Source: CAWATZ01 sp963784995 (GTDB lineage Bacteria > Planctomycetota > Planctomycetia > Gemmatales > Gemmataceae). Taken from it: a DNA stretch of 64,000 bases. The notes beneath the pieces are model-generated. The model saw only the letters and a list, made by a program, of their open reading frames with translations, was not told where the DNA came from and searched no databases. The number at the start of each line of letters is the position of its first letter. Within the stretch, counting starts at the first letter, position 1. The stretch covers positions 434,001 to 498,000 of the forward strand of contig CAWATZ010000004.1 in NCBI GenBank assembly GCA_963784995.1, read 5' to 3'. The translations under genes were made by a program, and so were the position numbers. Shown here piece after piece: positions 46,866 through 54,861 of this stretch.

Positions 46866-47744
46866 ATGCCGCCTGCCGCGAAAAAACCTCCCGAGCCCGT
46901 TGAAGGGACTTACCTGGAGTCTGACGACGAGATCCGCCAGGCCATCAAGGCACGCCGTGCCCGACTGGCCGCGAAACCTGCCGCCCCGGCCCAGCCAGGC
47001 AAGCCACCGCCGCTCGTACCCCCACCGCCGCCACTGGTGGAAGCATCGCCCGCCAGACCTACCCAGCGTCCTTCGCTGGGCCTGCTGTGCATCTGTGACG
47101 ACGGCAAGCAAGAGGGCGAGTGGGTGCGGTTGCGTGCCGACCGGTATGTCATCGGCCGGGCGGAGGGCGACATCCGCATCCCCCACGATGGGCTCATGTC
47201 CGGCCGGCATGCGGAGCTGGTCCGGCAACAGATCCAGCCCGGCTGCTGGCGCTGGACCCTGGTCGATCTGAAGAGCACCAATGGCACTTTTGTGCGCATC
47301 GGCAAGACCATCCTGCGGGAAGGGATGGAGTTCCTGATGGGTGCCGGTCACTACCGCTTTGAAACGTCCACGGCGACGGTTGCTTACGTCGCCCAGTCGC
47401 CGGCGCCCGCGCAGACGATTCCACCGCGTGGCATGCAGCCGGCCCCGTCCTTCGGTCCCACTCTCGTGGAACTCGTCCAGGGCAAGCCGACCCAGCGGTT
47501 CCATCTCACCTTGCCGGAAATCTGGCTCGGCCGGGACCCGCAAACGTGTAACATTGCCAGGCGAGACGATCTCCTCACCAGTCCGCGCCACGCCCGGCTC
47601 TTTCGCGACGCCCGCGGGCAGTGGTTCATCGAGAATCAGAAGTCACTCAACGGCCTGTGGCTGCGGATCAAGGAGGAGATGCCTCTGGGCGGCACGTGCC
47701 AGTTTCGGCTGGGCGAACAGGTTTTCCTTTTCCAGGTGCCCTGA
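46866..47744 (+). CDS. Protein with two FHA domains
   Basis: A 292-residue cytoplasmic protein. After a Pro-rich segment (residues 45-60) come two forkhead-associated domains, the modules that bind phosphothreonine. The first (about 75-165) has YVIGRAEGDIRIPHDGLMSG, RHAELV and STNGTFV. The second (about 200-290) has IWLGRDPQTCNIARRDDLLT, SPRHARL and SLNGLWL. The GR, S-x-x-H and N-G positions that hold the phosphate are kept in both. With five kinases upstream in the same orientation, it is a natural reader or substrate of their phosphorylation. GGAG seven bases upstream supports the ATG at 46866. Its stop overlaps the next FHA gene (TGATG). Confidence 0.86.
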   Translation: MPPAAKKPPEPVEGTYLESDDEIRQAIKARRARLAAKPAAPAQPGKPPPLVPPPPPLVEASPARPTQRPSLGLLCICDDGKQEGEWVRLRADRYVIGRAEGDIRIPHDGLMSGRHAELVRQQIQPGCWRWTLVDLKSTNGTFVRIGKTILREGMEFLMGAGHYRFETSTATVAYVAQSPAPAQTIPPRGMQPAPSFGPTLVELVQGKPTQRFHLTLPEIWLGRDPQTCNIARRDDLLTSPRHARLFRDARGQWFIENQKSLNGLWLRIKEEMPLGGTCQFRLGEQVFLFQVP

Positions 47745-49567
47745 TGAAACTTCGTCTCCAGATCACCACGGCCAACAGCTCGACCACGTTTGAGCATGCG
47801 GGTCCGGTCATCCGCATCGGGCGGGCTCCGGAGTTCGAGCTGTCCCTCCAGGGCGACGCGGGCCGGTCGGTCTCCTCGGCGCATGCCCGGATCGATCTGA
47901 CCGACGACGGGGCGGCCGTGACGGACACCGGATCGACCAACGGCACGCTGCTGAACGATCGCCCGATCAAGGAGCCACAACCGTTGCGGGTCGGGGACCG
48001 GGTGCAGCTCGGCTACACCGGTCCGACGCTCAAAGTGCTCGAGCTGGACCTGCAAGGGAAGGCCACTCCCCGTTCATTCACGCTGCCGCCCCGTGTCCTC
48101 CTTGCCGGTATCGCGGCGGTGCTTGGGGTCGTCCTCCTCGTCCTTGGAGGGATCTGGCTTCGGAGCAAGGTCACCAATCAGTCGGTGGCGCAACCGAACC
48201 ACAAGGATCCCGACCCGCCACCCCCGCCGCCCGACCGTCCCAAGCCACCGCCTGACCCGGACAAGGGAACGCGAGAGCCGGGCAACGAAGCCACGCAGTT
48301 CGAGGTCCGCCAGGTCGGCCGCTACGTCTCGCTGCCACAGTGGGGCCCCAGCCTGCTCTTGCAACGCCAGGGGGACGCCTACCCGTGGACGGCGGTGCGG
48401 CCCGAGGGGCCGGTGTTGTCTTCGCAGACCCTGGTCAGCCTGCCCGGCTACCGCAGCATCATCGCGCTGGGGCGTGAGGATCCTGCCAGAAAGAACGAGA
48501 AACCGCCGAAAGATCCGTGGATCGAGAACGGTGTCTATCTGGGACTGTGGGGCAACGTCCCGGAGTTCTCCGGTTTTCCTCCGGTCCTGGAAAGTGTGGT
48601 CATGCTGAATGCGCCCGCCTCCGGGCTGGACCTCGATGTCATTCTCGATCGCGGCCGCATCCACATCGCCAACAAGAAGGCCAATGGGTCTGCCCAGGTT
48701 CGGCTGCGGTTCCTCCGCGAGGTCTGGGACCTGACGCTGCCCGGCGCGGAGAGCGAAGTGTGCGCTGAGCTTTGGAACTTGCCCCCTCAGGCAGGGATGG
48801 CGGATCAGCGCCAGACACCGCTCGGTTGCCTTGGACTGTTCACCAAGGGGCGGGTTCAGCTCCGCACGTCCCAGAAACAATTCGATTTGCAGGGCCAGTC
48901 GCGTGTGACCTGGGTCAGCGAGGGCAACGGACCGCCGCAACAGGAAACGCTGGCCAAGCTGCCCGAATGGTGGTGGGCGAAACCGCCGGGCTCCGCATCC
49001 GCTCACGCGGCCGACGCGATGCTTTCCCTGCTCGATTGGCAAAAGGTGCTTGCTCCTTCGAGCGAAATCCTGGATCAGGTTCTGACGAACGTCCGCGAGT
49101 CGAAAGACGGGACGTACCGCGTTGTGGGCCTCCTGTTCCTGTCCGCCCTGGGCGGACAGCAGTACCTTGCCGAGCTTCTGGATGACCGCCAGCATCCGGA
49201 GGTCCGGGGGGCCGCGGCCCATGCGCTGCGTACCTGGCTCAGCCAGAACAGCAGCTGCTCGTCCGAGGTGGAGCGTCTCCTGGAAAAGCGCGGCTATGCC
49301 AGGAACAAGGCCACCCGGATCGTGGAACTGTTGCAGCCGTTATCTCGGGACAACCTTTCCCGACCGGAGACGTACCAGCGGTTGATCGACGACTTGAACC
49401 ACGACAATCTGCCGGTGCGCGACCTGGCCTTCTGGCAATTGGCCCAGCTGGTGCCCACGGGAGCAAAGACCATTGCGTATAACCCGGCTGGCAACGCGGA
49501 AGAACGGCGGCAAGCGCTGGAGCAGTGGCGGAAACTGATTCCACCTGGGACGATCCCGAAGCACTGA
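47744..49567 (+). CDS. FHA-domain membrane protein with large periplasmic part
   Basis: A 607-residue protein. Residues 1-100 are an FHA domain (VIRIGRAPEFELSL, SSAHARIDL, STNGTLL), the phosphothreonine reader. Residues 120-145 (VLLAGIAAVLGVVLLVLGGI) form one membrane helix. After a Pro-rich linker (PPPPPPDRPKPPPDPDKGT) comes a periplasmic beta-rich domain (about 190-410) and a helical, HEAT-like C-terminus (about 430-600, LAELLDDRQHPEVRGAAAHA). The design resembles a transmission protein: phosphorylation sensed inside, binding outside. Translation is coupled to the double-FHA gene by TGATG. It closes the kinase island. Confidence 0.82.
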   Translation: MKLRLQITTANSSTTFEHAGPVIRIGRAPEFELSLQGDAGRSVSSAHARIDLTDDGAAVTDTGSTNGTLLNDRPIKEPQPLRVGDRVQLGYTGPTLKVLELDLQGKATPRSFTLPPRVLLAGIAAVLGVVLLVLGGIWLRSKVTNQSVAQPNHKDPDPPPPPPDRPKPPPDPDKGTREPGNEATQFEVRQVGRYVSLPQWGPSLLLQRQGDAYPWTAVRPEGPVLSSQTLVSLPGYRSIIALGREDPARKNEKPPKDPWIENGVYLGLWGNVPEFSGFPPVLESVVMLNAPASGLDLDVILDRGRIHIANKKANGSAQVRLRFLREVWDLTLPGAESEVCAELWNLPPQAGMADQRQTPLGCLGLFTKGRVQLRTSQKQFDLQGQSRVTWVSEGNGPPQQETLAKLPEWWWAKPPGSASAHAADAMLSLLDWQKVLAPSSEILDQVLTNVRESKDGTYRVVGLLFLSALGGQQYLAELLDDRQHPEVRGAAAHALRTWLSQNSSCSSEVERLLEKRGYARNKATRIVELLQPLSRDNLSRPETYQRLIDDLNHDNLPVRDLAFWQLAQLVPTGAKTIAYNPAGNAEERRQALEQWRKLIPPGTIPKH

Positions 49568-49628
49568 CGTCCAATCTGGCTCCCCGGTTGACCATGCCAC
49601 TCGCCAACTTCGACTAGCTTTTCGCCGA

Positions 49629-49773
49629 GGCCGACTCTTCCCGTCCTGCGATCCCCGTGGCCGCCACAGGCGCTGCCGATCCGATTGTCCTGGCAGCCCT
49701 CCGCACCGCCTGTGATCGCGGCTGGGGCGATCCCATAATCGCCGGCCGGGAGGCCGACAAGGCGGAACGCTGA
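49629..49773 (+). pseudogene. Possible remnant of a phosphate acetyl/butyryltransferase N-terminus
   Basis: The plus-strand frame reads SSRPAIPVAATGAADPIVLA followed by ALRTACDRGWGDPIIAGREA and a stop. The pattern R-P-x-I-x-V-A-A-x-A, then L-x-A-L-R-x-A-x-x-x-G, then P-I-x-x-G is like the first 45 residues of phosphate butyryl/acetyltransferases. There is no start codon with a ribosome-binding site, and the rest of the enzyme is absent. Low confidence: it could be chance. Confidence 0.3.
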
Positions 49774-49816
49774 TCCTGTTGCGCCAATCCGCCGCCATGC
49801 GGCAGGAGTGATCTCC

Positions 49817-51271
49817 GTGAACGAATTGCTCGCCAGCCTGAAGAACGAACTGAAAACGGCAGTGCGAAGGCATCTCGAGACGTTAGGTCGTCGTTTTCCC
49901 GAGGAAGAGTTTTACGGCTGCTCCCTTTACACCAGCGATGACGTTTCGAGCATTGTGCCTGTCGCCAATTCCGAGTCCGCAATCAAGGTAGCCGCCTCCG
50001 ATCAGACGTACAATTATTATCGATTCACGCCGGATGAATGGCGTTACTGGGATGATTTTGGAACGTTCGCCGAAGTGAATCAGATCATCGAACGGATTCA
50101 CGACGATGCGCAATTCTCATTCCAGGACGTGAAGGAACCGATGCTTCGGGCAGCGTTCCAGGCATTGCGGGAACTCGAAGCAGAGGGCGTGTTTGGCCCG
50201 AGGTCGCCTGGACGCTTCGTTGTGTTATGGCTGTCGGACTCTGCAAACGAGATCATGCGCGAATCGGCAGAACAGCTCAATGGCTCCCAGGCCTACAAGA
50301 GGTTTTCGGGTGAGCTCTCTTCCCCAGCGCCCGGTCGGGAAGCAACGCCTGAATTTACCCCCGGGGAACTGCATCGTGCCGCATTGCGTGGCGACAATGC
50401 AGAAGTGCGGAGGCTGATTTCTAATGGGGCCGACGTGAATGCGTGCGATTCCTCCGGCTGGTCTCCCCTTTTCAGCGCCGCCGTCGTGGGTAACGCGGAG
50501 GCCGTGAGACTTCTCCTCGCCTCTGGCGCGGACGTGAACGTGCATGCCCCAAACGGGAACACGCCGCTGCATCACTCCTCCGGCATCATTACCAGGATTC
50601 TGCTGGAGAATGGAGCCAACGTCAACGCAGTGAGCAACGATGATTGGACGGCACTCCATTCCGCTGCCTACTTCGGCCGGATCGAGACCGCAAGGATTTT
50701 ACTGGACCACGGAGCCGACCCGAACGTCAGGAATGATGCTGGGAAAACGCCGCTGGAGATCGCCATTGATCGTGGGCATGGCGAAGTGGCGGGGTTGCTG
50801 CAAGTGGAGGATGATGAGGTTATCCCAAACGTCGGCATTGGCATCGGCAAATCGCGCATGGTCCGCCTCGGCATGCCGCAGGATGTCGCAGTGCAGCTGC
50901 TTGCTGGTCGGAGGGTCATCCAGGTGGACTTCCGAGGGGAGCCTCCAGTCGTCGCATTCATTCAGTCGTCGAAATACTGGGGCGGTTACGATGGCATTGA
51001 GCTGTTTGAAATGGCGGCCGACGATGTGATCGCGGAGATTGTCCGGCGGAAGAACCTCGACCCGAACGTCTATGCGCCGGGCAAGAACGAATACTATTTT
51101 CCGGATCTCAACATGATTCTCTGGCGAAGTTGTGCTTCTTCGGAGGATGGGGACCAGGGCTACGTCTTCGACTGCGTCAGTTTGCACGTTCCAGGATATT
51201 ACACCCCGGAAACAATCGCAAGCATGCGTGAACAGATGGGATTGCCACCTGTCTCGCCGGAAGATGCCTGA
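49817..51271 (+). CDS. DUF4303-like domain fused to ankyrin repeats
   Basis: A 484-residue protein. Residues 1-150 resemble DUF4303: YGCSLYTSDDVSSIVPVANS, YRFTPDEWRYWDDFG and GRFVVLWLSDSA. Residues about 175-330 are five ankyrin repeats (LHRAALRGDNAEVRRLISNG, LFSAAVVGNAEAVRLLLASG, LHSAAYFGRIETARILLDHG). The C-terminal 150 residues (MPQDVAVQLLAGRRVIQVDF onwards) are of a type I do not recognise. Ankyrin arrays bind proteins, and DUF4303 is often found among toxin/immunity genes. The start is GTG at 49817, eight bases after AGGAG; another GTG at 49808 overlaps that site. GC at silent positions is lower than in its neighbours, which may mean that it was acquired. Confidence 0.7.
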   Translation: MNELLASLKNELKTAVRRHLETLGRRFPEEEFYGCSLYTSDDVSSIVPVANSESAIKVAASDQTYNYYRFTPDEWRYWDDFGTFAEVNQIIERIHDDAQFSFQDVKEPMLRAAFQALRELEAEGVFGPRSPGRFVVLWLSDSANEIMRESAEQLNGSQAYKRFSGELSSPAPGREATPEFTPGELHRAALRGDNAEVRRLISNGADVNACDSSGWSPLFSAAVVGNAEAVRLLLASGADVNVHAPNGNTPLHHSSGIITRILLENGANVNAVSNDDWTALHSAAYFGRIETARILLDHGADPNVRNDAGKTPLEIAIDRGHGEVAGLLQVEDDEVIPNVGIGIGKSRMVRLGMPQDVAVQLLAGRRVIQVDFRGEPPVVAFIQSSKYWGGYDGIELFEMAADDVIAEIVRRKNLDPNVYAPGKNEYYFPDLNMILWRSCASSEDGDQGYVFDCVSLHVPGYYTPETIASMREQMGLPPVSPEDA

Positions 51272-51306
51272 CCACCGGACTGAATGGAAAGGAGAAAGGA
51301 GGAGCA

Positions 51307-51684
51307 GTGGACTCAGCATGGTATTCCGCTCTGAGCGTACTCGCGGATTCCAGCGCCTTGGTTTACTGGCGCATGGCAAACGGCGTATCGTTCTGGTGGA
51401 AACTCACCGATCGCTCCCAGCTGCAAAACGACCGCGTCCGAGATCAGCCGATCCTCTTTTCAGAGATCGCGTCAGTCACGATTTATCGTGAGGCGCGGGC
51501 TGGCCGGGAGATCTTCCACTTCGATTGGCCGACGATGAAAGAGTTATTGGAGCGCATCGCCGGGCTGCGGGTGAACCTCCTGGCAGGCGTGCGACCCTGG
51601 CCGTCCTGTCCTCCAACAGACGCTCTGGAATTGACCGCAACGGACGCCGGGCCAGAAGTTGCGCCTGCCCGCAGCGACGTTTAG
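51307..51684 (+). CDS. Small hypothetical protein
   Basis: A 125-residue protein, MDSAWYSALSVLADSSALVY then WRMANGVSFWWKLTDRSQLQ, with IFHFDWPTMKELLERIAGL in the C-terminal half. I recognise no family. The start is GTG at 51307, with AAAGGAGGAG just upstream, a strong site. It follows the ankyrin gene by 35 bases in the same direction and is probably co-transcribed; a role as its partner or immunity protein is possible but unsupported. There is no membrane segment or signal peptide. Confidence 0.5.
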   Translation: MDSAWYSALSVLADSSALVYWRMANGVSFWWKLTDRSQLQNDRVRDQPILFSEIASVTIYREARAGREIFHFDWPTMKELLERIAGLRVNLLAGVRPWPSCPPTDALELTATDAGPEVAPARSDV

Positions 51685-51891
51685 CGTTTTCAGAGTGCGC
51701 TGGCCGCTCCGGATAGTATAGCATGGGAGAAGTGGATCGAGCGCCTGATCGCGACTGATGTCTTCACCTGGGAGAAGTCGCGCTGGCCTGGACATTCGAT
51801 GAGAAGACTCGTCCGTCCCTGGTTGCTTAGACGCTCTTGTTGTTGAATGCTCTCACCGAAACCTGAGGATTGCCCTGGAGACCGTAGTCTG

Positions 51892-54228
51892 ATGCGTTCC
51901 CTTGCTACCTCCCTGTCCCTCTCCCTGCTCCTCCCTCTTCTGGCTGCCTGCCTCACACCGGCTGGCGAGCCGCCGTTCGACCTGCGGGACTGGACGCCGC
52001 GGCCCGCCACGGGCAAGGCCGAGCCGTGGGAAAAGGCAACCGACAAGGACTGGATCGATCCCCGGCTGCGCTCGATGGACACCGGCCTCTTCTTCGACGC
52101 CACCTTCGACGTTCCCAGCTCGGCCGGCAAACAGAAGGTCTACCGCGGAACGGCCATCAAGCTCACCGCCGACGGCAAGGCCGGTGTCCTGTTCGATCGC
52201 AACCAGCTGCGCCTCGTGGCCGGCTGGACTGGCGGTTTCCTCAAGCACGGCGAGCGGCGCTTTGGCCTGCTCAACACGCCGGCCCCTGATGGCTCGCTGG
52301 GCTTTGCGACCCGTCCGGGCCTCGGCTGGGCCAATCCCTCCGGCAGCTGGGAGAATCCGCATCCGGCAACGGCGCCGCTGCCGCGCGACTGGGGACGTTA
52401 CCGCGGCCTGTACCTGCATGGAGCGCACGTCGTGCTGTCGTACACCGTCCAGGGCATTGACGTGCTCGATTGCCCGGGGGTCGAGTCAGCCGACGGTCTG
52501 ACCCTGTTCACGCGGACGCTGGAGGTCGGCCCCAGCGAGAAGACGCTGACCCTTCTGGCCGGGGAACTTCCTGCCGCCGGCCAGGTGCTGAAGACCGCTC
52601 GATTGACTGCCGGGGTTGCTCGCAAGGATGGGAACTGGAGCCTGATTGGCTTGCTCGCGCCAAGCGATTCGGTCGAGCTGGGCTTGAAGGAAGCGGGACG
52701 GGTCGAAGTGGTCCTGAAGCCGGCCGCCCGGACCCGGCGCATCAAGCTGGTCCTGGCCCATGCGGACAAGGGCAACCAGAAGTCGCTGCTGCGGAAGGTG
52801 GAAGCCAGCCCCGGCCCGGTCGATCTCAGGCCGCTCACCAATCCGGGACCGGCTCGATGGACTCAGCCGGTCGTCACCAGGGGCGAGGTCGCTCCCGACA
52901 ATGCTCCTCTGGTCATCGACACGCTGACCGTGCCCTACGAGAACCCATACAAGGCCCTGATGTTCCTGACCGGCATCGATTTCCTGCCCAGTGGCGAGAT
53001 TGCCGTCTGCACGGCCCACGGCGACGTCTACTTGGTCAAGGGCGCCAACGCGACCCTGGAGAAGCTGACCTGGAAGCGGTTCGCCACCGGGCTGTATCAG
53101 CCGCTGGGGCTGAAGGTCGTTGACGGCAAGATCGTCGTCCTGGAGCGCGGCCAACTGACCCGCCTGCACGATCGCAACGGCGACGGCGAAGCGGACTTTT
53201 ACGAGTGTCTTTGTTCTGACTGGCACACCGGCAAGGGCGAGCACTCGTTCGATACCTGTCTGGAAACCGACCCGGCGGGGAACTTCTATTTCTTCAAGAC
53301 CGGGGACACCGACACGCCCACGGGCGGCTGCCTGATGCGTGTGTCCAAGGATGGCCGCAAGAGCGAGGTCTTCGCCACGGGCTTTCGCCATCCGATCGGC
53401 CTGGGCGCGTCGCCGGACGGCATCATCACCGGGGCCGATCAGGAGGGGAACTGGATGCCGGCCACGCGCATCGACCAGTACCGGCAGGGCGGCTTCTACG
53501 GCGACATGCGCGCCCACCACCGGCCGACGCCGCCGACCAGCTACGATGAGCCGCTCTGCTGGCTGCCGCGCGAGGTGGACAACTCGGCCGGCGGTCAGGT
53601 CTGGGTGCCGGCCGGGAAATGGGGCCCGCTGGGCGGAATGCCGCTGCACCTGTCGTATGGGAGATGCAAGCTGTTCCTGTTGCTCAGGCAAGAGGTCGAT
53701 GGCATCGTGCAGGGAGGGGCGGTGGATCTGGGTCTGACGTTCCTCTCCGGAGTTGCTCGGGGACGGTTCAATCCGGCGGACGGACATCTGTATCTGGTCG
53801 GCCTCAACGGCTGGCAGACGGCGGCCCGGCGGGACGGCTGTTTGCAGCGGGTCCGCTATACGGGTCAGCCGCTGGCGGTGCCGGTGGATCTGCAGGTGTG
53901 CGCGAATGGCCTCCGCTTGACGTTCAGTCAGAAGCTTGACCCGCGCCTGGCGGCGGATCGCGCCAATTACAGCATCGCTCAGTGGAATTATCACTGGCGG
54001 GCCGAGTATGGTTCGCCGCGGTTCAAGGTGTCGGACCCGAAAGAGGTCGGACAGGATGCGGTGCCGATTCAGGCGGTGACGGTGGAGGACGGCGGCAAGA
54101 GCGTGTTCCTGAAGCTCGCGGAGGTCAGGCCAGTGATGCAGATGCAGGTGGCGTACCACCTCAAGACGGCGGCGGGCAAACCGCTGGTGGGGTCGGTGTT
54201 TCACACGATCCACCGGGTGGGGAATTGA
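51892..54228 (+). CDS. DUF6797-like lipoprotein with beta-propeller
   Basis: A 778-residue exported lipoprotein: signal peptide MRSLATSLSLSLLLPLLAAC with lipobox LAAC, Cys20. Residues 25-330 match planctomycete proteins annotated DUF6797 (FDLRDWTPRPATG, GVLFDRNQLRLVAGWTGGFL, GRYRGLYLHGAHVVLSYTV). Residues 350-660 form a propeller like that of PQQ-type sugar dehydrogenases or NHL-type proteins (TGIDFLPSGEIAVCTAHGDV, DRNGDGEADFYECL, GFRHPIGLGASPDGIITGAD). The family often ends in a cytochrome c domain; here no CxxCH is present, so haem is absent. It probably takes part in envelope carbohydrate breakdown. The ATG at 51892 has GGAGACC upstream. Confidence 0.78.
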   Translation: MRSLATSLSLSLLLPLLAACLTPAGEPPFDLRDWTPRPATGKAEPWEKATDKDWIDPRLRSMDTGLFFDATFDVPSSAGKQKVYRGTAIKLTADGKAGVLFDRNQLRLVAGWTGGFLKHGERRFGLLNTPAPDGSLGFATRPGLGWANPSGSWENPHPATAPLPRDWGRYRGLYLHGAHVVLSYTVQGIDVLDCPGVESADGLTLFTRTLEVGPSEKTLTLLAGELPAAGQVLKTARLTAGVARKDGNWSLIGLLAPSDSVELGLKEAGRVEVVLKPAARTRRIKLVLAHADKGNQKSLLRKVEASPGPVDLRPLTNPGPARWTQPVVTRGEVAPDNAPLVIDTLTVPYENPYKALMFLTGIDFLPSGEIAVCTAHGDVYLVKGANATLEKLTWKRFATGLYQPLGLKVVDGKIVVLERGQLTRLHDRNGDGEADFYECLCSDWHTGKGEHSFDTCLETDPAGNFYFFKTGDTDTPTGGCLMRVSKDGRKSEVFATGFRHPIGLGASPDGIITGADQEGNWMPATRIDQYRQGGFYGDMRAHHRPTPPTSYDEPLCWLPREVDNSAGGQVWVPAGKWGPLGGMPLHLSYGRCKLFLLLRQEVDGIVQGGAVDLGLTFLSGVARGRFNPADGHLYLVGLNGWQTAARRDGCLQRVRYTGQPLAVPVDLQVCANGLRLTFSQKLDPRLAADRANYSIAQWNYHWRAEYGSPRFKVSDPKEVGQDAVPIQAVTVEDGGKSVFLKLAEVRPVMQMQVAYHLKTAAGKPLVGSVFHTIHRVGN

Positions 54229-54240
54229 AGGCCCCCATGT

Positions 54241-54625
54241 TGCACCCCTTCGGGGCTGTTGTCTTCCGCCCCGAAGGGGCGCAACAGGATAGCCTGGGGC
54301 AACGCCCCAGGTGTCGGGGGCAACGCCTTCGGAGCTCATGTTTTCCGCCCCGAAGGGGCGCAACAGGATAGCCTGGGGCAACGCCCCAGGTCTTGGGGGG
54401 TCGCCCTGCGTTGTGCAACGTTGCCCCCGACACCTGGGGCGTTGCCCCAGGCTATCCTGTTGCGCCCCTTCGGGGCGGAAGACAAGACCCCCGACACCTG
54501 GGGCGTTGCCCCAGGCTATCCTGTTGCGCCCCTTCGGGGCGGAAAACATGAGATCCGAAGGCGTTGCCCCCAAGACCTGGGGCGTTGCCCCAGGCTATCC
54601 TGTTGCGCCCCTTCGGGGCGGAAGA
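54241..54625. repeat. Cluster of five dispersed palindromic units in opposed orientation
   Basis: A 47-base unit starting CCGCCCCGAAGGGGCGCAAC and ending CCTGGGGCAACGCCCCAGGT occurs at 54266-54312 and 54344-54391. Its reverse complement occurs at 54432-54478, 54496-54542 and 54575-54621. Each unit holds two small palindromes (CCCCGAAGGGG and CCTGGGGCAACGCCCCAGG). The whole block can fold on itself. It separates a rightward from a leftward gene, so both transcripts may end here. Confidence 0.88.
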
Positions 54626-54638
54626 CAAGTCCACCCAT

Positions 54639-54848
54639 TTAATTGTGGCCCCTGCCTCCCGGTTGTCCCCCCACCTTGATCTGCGTCTTGCACAGCAGGC
54701 ACGGCACCACCTTGTCGCGATCCTGCAACTCCACCAGCATGAACTTGCGGCAGCGCGGGTTGGGACACTGGACGGCAAAGACCGGCGGCGCGGCCGGGAT
54801 GCCGGCCGGCGGGCCGGCCTGGGGCCTGGGCGGGTTGGTTTTGGCCAT
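54639..54848 (-). CDS. Small zinc-ribbon protein
   Basis: A 69-residue protein. The first 27 residues are Pro/Ala-rich and probably flexible. The rest (AVQCPNPRCRKFMLVELQDR, VVPCLLCKTQIKVGG) has two pairs of Cys (C-x4-C and C-x2-C) that make a zinc ribbon. It ends 13 bases before... and is transcribed after the Hsp70-like gene, from which it is separated by 13 bases, so it is probably in the same operon and may be an accessory zinc protein of the chaperone, as DnaJ-type zinc fingers are elsewhere. The last point is inference. The ATG at 54848 follows GGAGCAAG. Confidence 0.62.
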   Translation of the reverse strand: MAKTNPPRPQAGPPAGIPAAPPVFAVQCPNPRCRKFMLVELQDRDKVVPCLLCKTQIKVGGQPGGRGHN

Positions 54849-54861
54849 GCTCTTGCTCCTC

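Noticed and set aside
52486..54573. Minus-strand open frame of 695 codons opposite the lipoprotein
   Set aside because: Antisense shadow of a gene with a clear lipobox and propeller motifs; part of it runs into the repeat cluster.
54241..54625. CRISPR array
   Set aside because: Five similar units are present, but in both orientations, themselves palindromic, with unequal spacers and no cas genes.
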